A stretch of 64,000 nt of DNA from Bacilli bacterium (GCA_017937305.1 JAGBDV010000002.1:62001-126000); one strand, 5' to 3'. Positions 34,515 to 44,000 are shown, counted from the first letter of the stretch. Notes: generated from the sequence alone by a model not told the origin. Translations and numbers: made by a program.

Positions 34515-36284
34515 TTATTTTTCAGGGAATCTTTCTCTTGAATGATAATGAGTATGTAATAACTCATGAGCTTTATGAGAATTAGGTTCACCTAAGAATT
34601 CTTTATAAAGTGCTTGAATTTGTGTATTATTATGAGATTGACGAAGAGTTTGTCTTTCATCTTCAGAATAAAGAGCTTGAGCACGTTTTTGTTTAAATGT
34701 ATCTAAAATATTAGTATCTTCATTAGGTAAGAACATTGGTTTAACATATGGTTGACCACCACCGTTAATACATCCACCAGGACAACCCATGATTTCAATG
34801 AATGTATATGGGCTCTTACCATCTCTGATTTGATCCATTAATACTTTAGCATTCTTCATACCAGATGCAATAGCGACTTTAATTACGTTTCCATTGATAT
34901 TGATTTCAGCTTCTTTTAAACCATCCATACCACGAACAGCTTCAAATTTAATAGCTTCGTGTTCTTTACCAGTTAATGCAAAGTAAGCAGTTCTAAGTGC
35001 AGCTTCCATAACACCACCAGTAGCACCGAAGATAACACCAGCACCAGTGTATTCACCCATGATGTCTTGGTCAAATTCTTCATCAGGAAGTTTATTAAAG
35101 TTAATACCACTACGTTTGATTAATTTTGCAAGTTCTCTTGTAGTAAGTACTGCATCAACATCTCTTAATCCTTCACATTCCATTTCAGGACGTTCTTTTT
35201 CAAATTTCTTAGCTGTACAAGGCATAATTGATACAACGAAAATATCTTTTGGATCAATATTGTTCTTTTCAGCATAGTAAGATTTGATAATAGCACCTTG
35301 CATTTGGTGTGGAGATTTACAGCTTGATAAATGATCTAATTGATCTCCGTAATAATATTCAGCATAGTTAACCCAACCTGGAGAACATGAAGTAATCATT
35401 GGAAGAACACCATCATTTTTAATTCTACCAAGAAGTTCATTTGCTTCTTCCATAATAGTTAAGTCAGCAGCAAAGTTTGTATCATAAACTTTAGCAAAGC
35501 CAAGTCTCTTAAGTGCAGCAACCATTTTACCAGTAACAGCAGTACCAATAGGTAAACCAAATTCTTCACCTAAAGCAGCTCTTACAGCAGGAGCAGTTTG
35601 AACAACTACATGTTTGCCAGCAAGCATAGCAGCATCAACTTTTTCAATTTCACTCTTTTCAGAAAGTGCACCAGTAGGACATACGCTTACACATTGGCCA
35701 CAAAGGATACAAGGAGTTTCAGAGAATGAACGTTCAGCAGCAGGAGCAACGATTGTACTAAAGCCACGTTTTTCAAATCCTAAGATACCAGTACCATGAG
35801 CATTTTGACAACGAGCAACACAACGACCGCAAAGGATACATTTAGAAGTGTCACGAACTAAAGATGGAGTTAAATCATCATAGCTAACTGGAGTCTTAGC
35901 ACCTAAGAATTTACCTTCTCTAGCACCAGTGATTTGAGCTACATATAATAATTCACAATGTCCATTCTTTTCACATTGTTGACAGTTCATTGAGTGATTT
36001 GATAATAATAATTCAACACTTAAACGACGAGCAGCAGCAGCTTTTGGAGAAGAAATTTTAATTTCCATACCTTCAGCAACTGGATATACACATGATGCAA
36101 CTAATCCTCTTGCACCTGTTGCTTCAACTAGACAAACACGACAAGAAGCTAAGCTACATTCACCATGATTAAAGCTACATAATGAAGGGATTTCATAACC
36201 ACATTCTCTTGCAGCTTCTAAAATTGTAAGGCCTTCTTCTACTTGATAAGCAACGCCTTCGATTTTAATATTAATTTTTGCCAT
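34515..36284 (-). CDS. hydA: [FeFe] hydrogenase catalytic subunit (HydA, NuoG-like N-terminus)
   Basis: A 589-residue subunit. N-terminal [2Fe-2S] ferredoxin domain (CSFNHGECSLASCRVC), a His-Cys3 [4Fe-4S] site (HSMNCQQCEKNGHC), two 4Cys clusters (CILCGRCVARC and CILCGQCVSVC), then the H-cluster domain. The three H-cluster motifs are TSCSPGW near 295, MPCTAKKFE near 353 and MGCPGGCINGGGQP near 500. It makes or uses H2 at the H-cluster. With the NuoF- and NuoE-like genes upstream it matches trimeric electron-bifurcating hydrogenases that couple NADH and reduced ferredoxin to H2. The maturases HydEFG are not in this window. Confidence 0.95.
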   Translation of the reverse strand: MAKINIKIEGVAYQVEEGLTILEAARECGYEIPSLCSFNHGECSLASCRVCLVEATGARGLVASCVYPVAEGMEIKISSPKAAAARRLSVELLLSNHSMNCQQCEKNGHCELLYVAQITGAREGKFLGAKTPVSYDDLTPSLVRDTSKCILCGRCVARCQNAHGTGILGFEKRGFSTIVAPAAERSFSETPCILCGQCVSVCPTGALSEKSEIEKVDAAMLAGKHVVVQTAPAVRAALGEEFGLPIGTAVTGKMVAALKRLGFAKVYDTNFAADLTIMEEANELLGRIKNDGVLPMITSCSPGWVNYAEYYYGDQLDHLSSCKSPHQMQGAIIKSYYAEKNNIDPKDIFVVSIMPCTAKKFEKERPEMECEGLRDVDAVLTTRELAKLIKRSGINFNKLPDEEFDQDIMGEYTGAGVIFGATGGVMEAALRTAYFALTGKEHEAIKFEAVRGMDGLKEAEININGNVIKVAIASGMKNAKVLMDQIRDGKSPYTFIEIMGCPGGCINGGGQPYVKPMFLPNEDTNILDTFKQKRAQALYSEDERQTLRQSHNNTQIQALYKEFLGEPNSHKAHELLHTHYHSRERFPEK

Positions 36285-36299
36285 TAGAATATACCTCCA

Positions 36300-38162
36300 T
36301 TATTTCTTAATAATTGCGTGGAATGGACAAGAAGAAATACACATACCACACTTAATACATTTATCTTGATCAATAACAAATGGTTGTTTGATTACACCAG
36401 AGATTGCACCAACTGGACAAACACGTGAGCACTTAGAGCAACCTTTACATTGTTCAGGAACAATATAGTATTGCATTAAATCTTTACAGATATGAGCAGG
36501 ACATTGTTTGTCAACTACGTGTGCAATGTATTCATCTTTGAATTGACGCATTGTTGAAAGTACTGGGTTAGCAGCAGTTTGACCTAAACCACATAGTGAG
36601 TTAGATTTAACAGCTTCTGATAAATCTTCTAGATCAGCAAGATCTTGTAAAGTTCCTTGACCTTTAGTAATCTTTTCAAGAATTTCAAGAATACGTTTTG
36701 TACCAATACGACATGGAGAACATTTACCACATGATTCATCACAAATAAATTCCATATAGAATTTAGCAACGTCAACCATACAGTTATCTTCATCCATAAC
36801 GATAGCACCACCAGAACCCATCATTGAGCCAAGTGCAACTAAGTTATCAAAGTCGATTGGAGTATCTAAATCTTTAGCAGTTAAACATCCACCTGATGGA
36901 CCACCAGTTTGGATAGCTTTGAACTCTTTACCATTAGGAATTCCACCACCAATTTCGTAAATTAAATCACGAACTGTAGTACCCATAGGAATTTCGACTA
37001 GACCAACGTTATTAACTTTACCACCAAGAGCGAATACTTTAGTACCTTTAGATCTTTCAGTACCCATAGATGCGAACTTTTCAGCACCTTCTCTTAAGAT
37101 GTATGGAACACATGCAAGTGTTTCTACGTTGTTAATAATAGATGGTTTTTGCCATAAACCTTTAACAGCTGGGAATGGAGGTCTTGGACGTGGCATACCA
37201 CGTTTACCTTCAATTGAGTTAAGTAATGCAGTTTCTTCACCACATACGAATGCACCAGCACCTAAACGAATATGAACATCAAAACTGAAATCAGTTCCTA
37301 AAATATTTTCACCTAATAAACCAATTTTCTTAGCTTCTTCAATAGCTTTACGAAGTCTTGCAACAGCAGTTGGATATTCAGCACGAACATAGAAATAACC
37401 ATTTTGAGCACCAATTGCATAACCAGCAATAGCCATACCTTCAATAACAGCTAGAGGGTTACCTTCTAAGATTGAACGGTCCATGAATGCACCTGGGTCA
37501 CCTTCGTCACCATTACATACTACATATTTTTCAGCAGAGTTTTGATTTAAAGCAAATTGCCATTTTCTACCAGTAGGGAAACCACCGCCTCCACGACCAC
37601 GTAGACCAGCAGCTAATACTTCATCAATAACTTCTTGTTGAGTCATACTTAAAGCTCTTAATAAACCTTTATAAGCACCGTAACCTAAAGCTTCTTCAAT
37701 GTTTTCAGGATTGATTACACCACAACCATGTAATGCAACACGTACTTGTTTTTTATAGAAAGTGATTTCATCTTGTTTTTGAATCTTTTCTTTTGTAACA
37801 GGGTCAACATAAAGAAGTCTTTCAACGATTTCACCGTTTAATAAATCTTTTTCAACGATTTCTTCAACGTCTGAAACTTGAACACCACGATATAGAGTGT
37901 CTTCAGGGAAAATCTTAACGAAAGGTCCTTGTGAACAGAAACCAAAACATCCTACTTGGTTAACTGATACTTTTGCGTCAATTCCTTTTGCAGGAATTAA
38001 TTCTTGGAATTTTTCAAGGATAGCTTGTGCATCACTTGATAAACATCCTGTACCACCACAAATAACGATTGAACGTTTTCCACCTTTACCAGAGAATTTG
38101 TCATTAATTTGTTCAGAACAAACTTCAATCTTTTGTAATAATTCTTGTTTAGTATTAATCAT
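36300..38162 (-). CDS. hydB: Bifurcating hydrogenase subunit HydB (NuoF-like, NADH/FMN)
   Basis: A 620-residue diaphorase subunit. N-terminal thioredoxin-like [2Fe-2S] domain (CGGTGC, then GCFGFC), NuoF core with the NADH/FMN loop GLRGRGGGGFPTG near residue 190, the [4Fe-4S] motif ESCGKCSPCRIGT, and a C-terminal double [4Fe-4S] ferredoxin (CKGCSKCSRVCP and CIKCGMCISSCP). It oxidises NADH or reduces NAD+ and passes electrons to HydA and ferredoxin. The ATG overlaps the hydC stop by one base (TAATG), so the subunits are translationally coupled. Confidence 0.95.
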   Translation of the reverse strand: MINTKQELLQKIEVCSEQINDKFSGKGGKRSIVICGGTGCLSSDAQAILEKFQELIPAKGIDAKVSVNQVGCFGFCSQGPFVKIFPEDTLYRGVQVSDVEEIVEKDLLNGEIVERLLYVDPVTKEKIQKQDEITFYKKQVRVALHGCGVINPENIEEALGYGAYKGLLRALSMTQQEVIDEVLAAGLRGRGGGGFPTGRKWQFALNQNSAEKYVVCNGDEGDPGAFMDRSILEGNPLAVIEGMAIAGYAIGAQNGYFYVRAEYPTAVARLRKAIEEAKKIGLLGENILGTDFSFDVHIRLGAGAFVCGEETALLNSIEGKRGMPRPRPPFPAVKGLWQKPSIINNVETLACVPYILREGAEKFASMGTERSKGTKVFALGGKVNNVGLVEIPMGTTVRDLIYEIGGGIPNGKEFKAIQTGGPSGGCLTAKDLDTPIDFDNLVALGSMMGSGGAIVMDEDNCMVDVAKFYMEFICDESCGKCSPCRIGTKRILEILEKITKGQGTLQDLADLEDLSEAVKSNSLCGLGQTAANPVLSTMRQFKDEYIAHVVDKQCPAHICKDLMQYYIVPEQCKGCSKCSRVCPVGAISGVIKQPFVIDQDKCIKCGMCISSCPFHAIIKK

Positions 38163-38650
38163 TAGTTTGCACCTCCCATTTTACGATATTCTTCAATGAT
38201 TGCTGGAACTTGAGAAACTGCAACTTTTGGATAAACTTTACCATTAATTGATAAAGCAGGAGCAATACCACAAGCACCGATACAACGTAATGCTTCTAAA
38301 GTGAATAAACCATCTTCAGTAGTTTCACCTGGTTTAATGTTTAAAATTTCTGAGAATTTGTCAATAACTTGTTGTGCGCCTTTAACGTAACAAGCAGTAC
38401 CTAGACATACACCAATAACATATTTCCCTTTTGGATTTAAAGAGAAGAATGAATAGAATGTAACTACACCATAAATTTCTGCAACAGGTACTCCAATTTG
38501 TTCAGACACTAATTCTTGTACTTCAAGAGGGATGTAACCAAATTCCTTTTGGATGTCACTTAAGATCATCATTAAAGGAGTTTTCTCATCTTTGTATCTT
38601 GAAATAATTTCAATAATTTGCTTTTCAGCATGAGCTTGTAAATGAGCCAT
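38162..38650 (-). CDS. hydC: Bifurcating hydrogenase subunit HydC (NuoE-like)
   Basis: A 162-residue NuoE-type protein with a helical N-terminus and a thioredoxin-like [2Fe-2S] domain. The four Cys ligands are seen in CLGTACYVKG and RCIGACGIAP. It completes the HydABC trimer. It is the first gene of the operon, with GGAGG upstream of the ATG and a TTGCAA/TATAAT promoter about 65-90 bases before it. Confidence 0.94.
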   Translation of the reverse strand: MAHLQAHAEKQIIEIISRYKDEKTPLMMILSDIQKEFGYIPLEVQELVSEQIGVPVAEIYGVVTFYSFFSLNPKGKYVIGVCLGTACYVKGAQQVIDKFSEILNIKPGETTEDGLFTLEALRCIGACGIAPALSINGKVYPKVAVSQVPAIIEEYRKMGGAN

Positions 38651-38710
38651 AAATTAACCTCCGATTTTTTGTTACGATTATATTAATAACACTATAATAC
38701 GTCCGGATAT

Positions 38711-38739
38711 ATTATATCAAATTCTTTTTATTTTTGCAA
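38711..38739 (-). promoter_or_regulatory. Promoter of hydCBA
   Basis: Minus strand -35 TTGCAA (38734-38739), 17-base spacer, -10 TATAAT (38711-38716). No Rex-type TTGTGAAN4TTCACAA box was seen. An ATCCGGACGT stretch just after the -10 is GC-rich against its surroundings and might be a binding site. Confidence 0.65.
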
Positions 38740-38828
38740 GTTATATATCCAATTTTTCAATATTTGCTAAAAAGTAACAACATGATAAAAATAATTAATA
38801 GGAAATAATTATTTAACTATTTAATGTG

Positions 38829-38872
38829 AAAAAGAGTTAAAAACTATAAAATTCATAGTGATTAACTCTTTT
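38829..38872 (-). terminator. Rho-independent terminator of the pseudouridine synthase gene
   Basis: AAGAGTTAA (38832-38840) pairs with TTAACTCTT (38862-38870), extended by an inner ACTAT/ATAGT stem; a CTTTTTC tract follows on the minus strand. Confidence 0.75.
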
Positions 38873-38940
38873 AATGATTAAAATATAAAATTAATTTATT
38901 CTTTTAATTAGCACAATTTCTTGTCCTTATACTATAGAAT

Positions 38941-39921
38941 TTACTTAAAAAGCTTTTTAAATATAGCAGGAATATCTGCTTTAAAATACAAAATTTCCTT
39001 TGTTATTGGATGTTTAAATTTAAGCGTAGACGCGTGAAGCCCAAGTCTTTTTATTGGATCAGATGGCTTACCATATTTATCGTCACCAACAATTGGATGA
39101 CCCAAATCATTCATTGCAACTCTTATTTGATTCTTTCTTCCTGTTTCAATTGTGACATCTAACAGTGAATATTTAGAAGATTCTTTTATTACTTTATAGT
39201 TAGTAATTGCTTTTATCCCATCACCTTCTTTATGAGAATCATACATAAGATGTGTGTCTGTTTCTTTTAGCCAACTAATAATTTTATCTTCTTTTTTAGG
39301 CATTTTTCCTTCTACAATAGCTATATATCCACGTTCTTTTACAAGTGTATTCCAGTTTTTAGATAGTAATTCTTTTAATTCATAACTCTTTGTAAATAGA
39401 AGTAATCCTGATGTTTCTTTATCTAATCTATGTACTTGAAAGCATCTTGCATGTTTATTTTTAGTTGACATATATTCTAGAACTAATTTATATGCAGTTT
39501 CAGTTTTCTCATGATCACTTTCAATTGTAAGCAAACCATTAGGTTTATTAATAACTAAAAGATCATCATCTTCATAAATAATATTAATATTAACTTTTTT
39601 CTTTACTTCTTGTTTTACAACTTGGCTTCTGTCATATTGTTCTTTTGAAACTTGAACAATATCACCTTTATATAAACGATAGTTAAATTGCGTAACAGGA
39701 AGTCCGTTTACTGCAACATGTCTTTTAGAAAGAATTGTCTTAACATTGTTTCTTGATTGATCGTGGTAGATTTGATATAAAAATTCTAGAAGTTCTATTT
39801 CTTTATTGACAGAATACTCTTTAATATTTTGATTATGATAAGCTTTTTTCTTTTTTTCTAGATATTCTTCTTTTCTTTTAATTTGTTCTTTAATATATTT
39901 TTTTCTTGCGTTATTAGGCAT
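38941..39921 (-). CDS. RluA-family pseudouridine synthase
   Basis: About 326 residues. A Lys-rich N-terminal helix of roughly 55 residues is followed by an S4 RNA-binding domain (TILSKRHVAVNGLPV, YKGDIV). The RluA catalytic domain has HRLDKETSGLLLFTKS, whose Asp is the catalytic residue, and ends with LGLHASTLKF and HPITKE. It converts uridine to pseudouridine in rRNA or tRNA; the exact site cannot be told. I prefer the ATG at 39921, 8 bases after AAGGA, to the one at 39927, which is only 2 bases after it. Single gene between two terminators. Confidence 0.9.
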   Translation of the reverse strand: MPNNARKKYIKEQIKRKEEYLEKKKKAYHNQNIKEYSVNKEIELLEFLYQIYHDQSRNNVKTILSKRHVAVNGLPVTQFNYRLYKGDIVQVSKEQYDRSQVVKQEVKKKVNINIIYEDDDLLVINKPNGLLTIESDHEKTETAYKLVLEYMSTKNKHARCFQVHRLDKETSGLLLFTKSYELKELLSKNWNTLVKERGYIAIVEGKMPKKEDKIISWLKETDTHLMYDSHKEGDGIKAITNYKVIKESSKYSLLDVTIETGRKNQIRVAMNDLGHPIVGDDKYGKPSDPIKRLGLHASTLKFKHPITKEILYFKADIPAIFKKLFK

Positions 39922-39939
39922 ATTCATTGTCCTTATTAT

Positions 39940-39975
39940 ATATAAAATTATAACTCATCAAAAGATGAGTTATAA
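39940..39975 (-). terminator. Rho-independent terminator of serS
   Basis: Perfect 12-bp arms TTATAACTCATC (39948-39959) and GATGAGTTATAA (39964-39975), followed on the minus strand by TTTTATATAT. Confidence 0.82.
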
Positions 39976-39979
39976 AGTA

Positions 39980-41266
39980 TTATTTTTTAGGTGTAAGTAA
40001 TTCTTTACCACCCATATATGGTTGAAGTGCTTTAGGAACTCTGATTGATCCATCAGCATTATAGTTGTTTTCTAATACTGCAATTAATCCACGAGGTGTT
40101 GCAAGAACAGTATTGTTTAAAGTATGACAAAGGTAAGTTCCGTTTTCATCTTTAGATTTAATACCAAGTCTTCTTGCTTGTGCATCACCTAGTGTTGAAC
40201 AGCTACCTACTTCAAAATATTTCTTTTGTCGTGGAGACCAAGCTTCTATGTCACATGATTTAACTTTTAAGTCTGCTAAATCACCTGAACAACATTCAAG
40301 TGTTCTTACTGGAACGTCTAAGCTTCTAAAGAATTCAACTGTATAACTCCACATTTTGTTATACCAATCCATTGATTCTTCTTTTTTACAAATTACAACC
40401 ATTTCTTGTTTTTCAAATTGATGAACTCTATATAGTCCTCTTTCTTCTAGTCCATGAGCACCTACTTCTTTTCTGAAACATGGGCTATATGATGTAAGAG
40501 TTAACGGTAATTCTTTTTCTGGGATAATTTGTCCTTTGAATTTACCAATCATAGAGTGTTCTGAAGTACCAATTAAGAATAGGTCTTCCCCTTCAATTTT
40601 ATACATCATAGCATCCATTTCTTCAAATGACATAACACCACTTACTACATCACTTCTAATCATGAATGGAGGAACACAGTATGTGAAGCCTTTATCAATC
40701 ATAAAATCTCTTGCATATGATAGCATTGCAGAGTGTAGTCTTGCGATATCACCCATTAAGTAATAGAAACCATTACCTGATGTTCTTCCAGCAGCTTCTT
40801 TGTCTACACCATTAAGTGCTGCTACGATATCTGCATGATAAGGGATTTCATATTCTGGTACAAATGGCTCACCGTATTTTTGATTTTCTACATTACATGA
40901 ATCGTCTTCACCAATTGGAACTGAAGGATCAATAATATTTGGAATTACTAGCATTTTTTCACGAAGTTCTTTTTGTAATTCTTCTACTGCTGGTTCGATT
41001 CCTGCAAGTTCTTTATTTACTTCAACAACTTGTGCTTTGATTGCGTTAGCTTCTTCTACTTTCTTTTCACGCATTAGCATTCCAATTTTTCCACTTAAGT
41101 CATTTCTTTCTTTTCTTAAGTTATCACCTTTTTGTTTTAGATCACGAATCTTTATATCAAGGCTAATTACTTCATCAACTAAAACTAGCTTTTTTTCTTG
41201 GAATTTCTTTTTAATATTCTCTTTTACAATTTCAGGGTTTTCTCTAATAAATTTAATGTCTAACAT
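39980..41266 (-). CDS. serS: Seryl-tRNA synthetase
   Basis: A 428-residue class II synthetase. A coiled-coil arm at about 27-105 (Lys/Glu-rich, KGDNLRKERNDLSGK) binds tRNA-Ser. The catalytic core has motif 2 SYSPCFRKEVGAHG...RVHQFEKQE and motif 3 with NTVLATPRGLIAVLEN. The helix that usually reads TSEVPL or TAEVPL here reads TSEHSMIG, a family variant. It charges tRNA-Ser and tRNA-Sec. The upstream region is only about 60 bases, too short for a T-box leader. Single-gene unit. Confidence 0.96.
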   Translation of the reverse strand: MLDIKFIRENPEIVKENIKKKFQEKKLVLVDEVISLDIKIRDLKQKGDNLRKERNDLSGKIGMLMREKKVEEANAIKAQVVEVNKELAGIEPAVEELQKELREKMLVIPNIIDPSVPIGEDDSCNVENQKYGEPFVPEYEIPYHADIVAALNGVDKEAAGRTSGNGFYYLMGDIARLHSAMLSYARDFMIDKGFTYCVPPFMIRSDVVSGVMSFEEMDAMMYKIEGEDLFLIGTSEHSMIGKFKGQIIPEKELPLTLTSYSPCFRKEVGAHGLEERGLYRVHQFEKQEMVVICKKEESMDWYNKMWSYTVEFFRSLDVPVRTLECCSGDLADLKVKSCDIEAWSPRQKKYFEVGSCSTLGDAQARRLGIKSKDENGTYLCHTLNNTVLATPRGLIAVLENNYNADGSIRVPKALQPYMGGKELLTPKK

Positions 41267-41330
41267 ATTTATATCCTCTTCATATTATTTTCTTATATAG
41301 TTTACCATAATTTAATGATTTATTCAATCA

Positions 41331-42407
41331 TTACACTAATTTAACATATTTATAACTTTCAACTACATCATCTTTAGTTGTTTCAATAGTATATTCTATA
41401 CCTTTTACGCACTTAGGTAATTTAGTAAGTACACCATTAGGTTCTAAATATTCCGAATGAGGAATAAGTTTAATTTGATATCCTTCTTTAACAAATTCTA
41501 AAATGTCTTTTTCTACTTCTACTAAGTGTAAGAAATATTCCCATAAGTTATTAACTCTTAAAGTTTGAGGACAGTTCTTTCCACTAAAGAAGTGATGTTG
41601 TTTAATATCATAAATTTCTAAATCATTTTCATCAAGTAGTTTTGCAACTAATTTAGCACATCTCATAAAGGATAACCAAACATTAGTACCTTCATTAACA
41701 CATGTTTCAATACCAATAGAGTTATTATTTCCTCCACGGTTTGCAATCTTTTCATATGTTTTATTAAAGTATGTTTCACCTAAATAGAAATATTCATCAT
41801 CAACAGCCATACAAATACCTTGGTCATTAATATCGTCAACAGTACATACTCTTTTAATTACTTTACCGTCTACTTCTTTTTCAAACATCGGTGCAGGAAC
41901 AGTTGTTTTTTCACCGTTAATTGTATAAAAACTATCTTCACTAATGCCAAGTTCAAACTTATCCGATACTTTTACGCCAGTATTATATAAAGTGTAATCA
42001 TATTGTGTTGTATCACCTGCGTGATATGCTACTTCATTATCAGGAATATTATGATATATCCCATCATTTCCAACTACATATTGAAAACTAGCTTTGTATG
42101 GTTCTTTTGTATCTACCCACATTTCTTTATAAACAGTATCACTCCAAAATTTTGCAGTGTGTTTTGCACCTGTATCGCCTGTATCATGAACTGTTATATA
42201 TACTTTAGGTTTTATTCTTAAATCTCTATTTTCATTTTTTTCTTTTGCGATATGTTCTTTAATATCTAAAGATTCAAATAAATAAGGAGTTATTGAAGAT
42301 ATCATTGTTTGTTTAAAGATTTTTTGCCAACCACAAACAACAATTTCTTTTTTAAATACTTCTTCAGTGTTATTTAATTTATTAAAATATTCTAAAACTT
42401 TATTCAT
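41331..42407 (-). CDS. Leaderless peptidoglycan amidase (amidase_2), paralogue of the lipoproteins
   Basis: A 358-residue protein made of the amidase_2 domain and C-terminal tail only. Active-site pieces match the lipoprotein amidases: VYITVHDTGD (zinc His), SFQYVVGNDG, NRGGNNNSIGIETC and QHHFFSGKNCPQ (second His, Lys-x-Cys). The tail near residue 315-358 (SEYLEPNGVLTKLP) is shared with the three lipoproteins. No signal peptide, lipobox or membrane helix is seen, so it is either cytoplasmic or released by lysis or an unknown route. Promoter TTAACA-N18-TATAAT near 42440-42480 and GGAGG before the ATG. It could be an autolysin, a peptidoglycan-fragment recycling enzyme or an endolysin-like protein. 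Confidence 0.85.
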   Translation of the reverse strand: MNKVLEYFNKLNNTEEVFKKEIVVCGWQKIFKQTMISSITPYLFESLDIKEHIAKEKNENRDLRIKPKVYITVHDTGDTGAKHTAKFWSDTVYKEMWVDTKEPYKASFQYVVGNDGIYHNIPDNEVAYHAGDTTQYDYTLYNTGVKVSDKFELGISEDSFYTINGEKTTVPAPMFEKEVDGKVIKRVCTVDDINDQGICMAVDDEYFYLGETYFNKTYEKIANRGGNNNSIGIETCVNEGTNVWLSFMRCAKLVAKLLDENDLEIYDIKQHHFFSGKNCPQTLRVNNLWEYFLHLVEVEKDILEFVKEGYQIKLIPHSEYLEPNGVLTKLPKCVKGIEYTIETTKDDVVESYKYVKLV

Positions 42408-42575
42408 ATTTATCCTCCGAATCTATATAATTAATCATTTCTTTATTTTATTATAGCACATTTTTTTAATTTTTGTTAAAATTAATTTATTAAAGTTTTA
42501 TTTAAGTGGAAAAATAAAATGTTTTATGATAGAATATATATATATTATGTTTATTTATGAAACGAGGTATTAAAT

Positions 42576-43985
42576 ATGAAGTATGATGTTATATTAGTTG
42601 GCGCTGGTCCAATGGGGATTTATGCTGCTTATGAATTAATGACGAAGAAAAAAGATTTAAAAGTTTTATTAATTGATAAGGGGAGAAATATATATAACCG
42701 TAAGTGTCCGATTCTAGAAAAGAAACTCGAAAAATGTCCAGTAGATAAAAAGGGAAGAATTGGTTGTAAACCTGGATGTTCAATGACTACAGGATTCGGT
42801 GGTAGTGGTGCTTATTCTGATGGTAAGTTCAATATCACGAGTGAATTTGGTGGTTGGATGACTGACTATTTGCCTGAAGAGGAAGTAATTGATTTAATCA
42901 AATATGTAGATGCAATAAACTTAAAGCATGGTGCTCCTGAAGAAATTACTGATCCTTATACTGATGAAGTATTTGAAATCGAGAAAAAAGGTATCGCAGT
43001 TGGTTTAAAACTTTTACGTAGCCAAGTTAGACATTTAGGTACAGAAATTAACCTTAAGGTTCTTGCAAATATCTATGAAGAAATGAAGCCTCATATTGAC
43101 TATTTATTTGAAAAAGCTGTTAAAGATGTTATTGTTGAAGATAATACTGTTAAAGGTGTTATTATGGAAGATGATTCAATTCTTTACGCTGATTATGTTG
43201 TACTTGGTGTTGGTAGAAATGGTTCTGAGTGGCTTGCAAGCACATTATCAAAACATGATGTTAAATTTAAAAACAATCGTGTTGACTTAGGTGTACGTGT
43301 TGAAACTAATGATATTATTATGGATGAAATTAATCGTAATTTATATGAAGGTAAATTCATCTTTAATACAAGTGTTGGTACACAAGTTAGAACATTCTGT
43401 TCTAATCCTTCAGGTCATGTAGTAGTTGAAAACCACAATGGTGTAATGCTATGTAATGGTCATTCATATAATGATGTAAAATTAGGATCTAAAAACACTA
43501 ACTTTGCATTACTTGTTTCTCAAGAATTTGATGATCCATTTAATGATCCAAATGAATATGCATATGAAATTAGTAAACTTGCAAATAAGCTTTCAGATGG
43601 TTCTGTAATTGTACAAAAATATGGAGATATTAAAAAAGGACGTCGTTCTACTCCTAAACGTATTGCAGAAGGTTTTGTAAAACCTACATTAAAAGAAGCT
43701 GTTCCAGGAGATTTAGGATTAGTTCTTCCTTATAACTTCATGAAATCATTAATCGAAATGATTGAAGCATTAAATCATGTAAGTCCTGGTATCGCTAGTG
43801 ATCATACTTTATTCTATGGTGTTGAAGCTAAATTCTATAGCGATTGTCCGGTTGTATCAAATGATTTTGAAACTAGCATTCATAATTTATATGTTGGAGG
43901 GGATGGCGCAGGTATTACAAGAGGTCTTGCACAAGCTGGTGCTAATGGTGTTAAGATTGCAAGAATAATCATTAATAAAAAATAA
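42576..43985 (+). CDS. FAD-dependent oxidoreductase of the COG2509 type
   Basis: A 469-residue flavoprotein. The Rossmann FAD motif is ILVGAGPMGIYAAYEL near the N-terminus, and a Cys-rich segment follows (KCPILEKKLEKCPVDKKGRIGCKPGC), then GFGGSGAYSDGKFN, a pattern of the uncharacterised FAD-dependent dehydrogenases. The C-terminal FAD-binding GGDGAGITRGLAQAGANG completes the fold. Reaction and substrate are unknown; the Cys cluster could bind a metal or take part in redox. An ACGAGG site precedes the ATG. The hpt gene follows 15 bases later on the same strand. Confidence 0.85.
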   Translation: MKYDVILVGAGPMGIYAAYELMTKKKDLKVLLIDKGRNIYNRKCPILEKKLEKCPVDKKGRIGCKPGCSMTTGFGGSGAYSDGKFNITSEFGGWMTDYLPEEEVIDLIKYVDAINLKHGAPEEITDPYTDEVFEIEKKGIAVGLKLLRSQVRHLGTEINLKVLANIYEEMKPHIDYLFEKAVKDVIVEDNTVKGVIMEDDSILYADYVVLGVGRNGSEWLASTLSKHDVKFKNNRVDLGVRVETNDIIMDEINRNLYEGKFIFNTSVGTQVRTFCSNPSGHVVVENHNGVMLCNGHSYNDVKLGSKNTNFALLVSQEFDDPFNDPNEYAYEISKLANKLSDGSVIVQKYGDIKKGRRSTPKRIAEGFVKPTLKEAVPGDLGLVLPYNFMKSLIEMIEALNHVSPGIASDHTLFYGVEAKFYSDCPVVSNDFETSIHNLYVGGDGAGITRGLAQAGANGVKIARIIINKK

Positions 43986-44000
43986 AACAAAGAGGATAAC

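Noticed and set aside
38651-38940. Rex (redox) operator before hydCBA
   Set aside because: No TTGTGAAN4TTCACAA-like palindrome could be found; only a plain promoter and an ATCCGGACGT stretch are visible.
41267-41330. T-box leader in front of serS
   Set aside because: Only about 60 bases separate the genes, too short for a T-box, and no T-box core sequence is seen.
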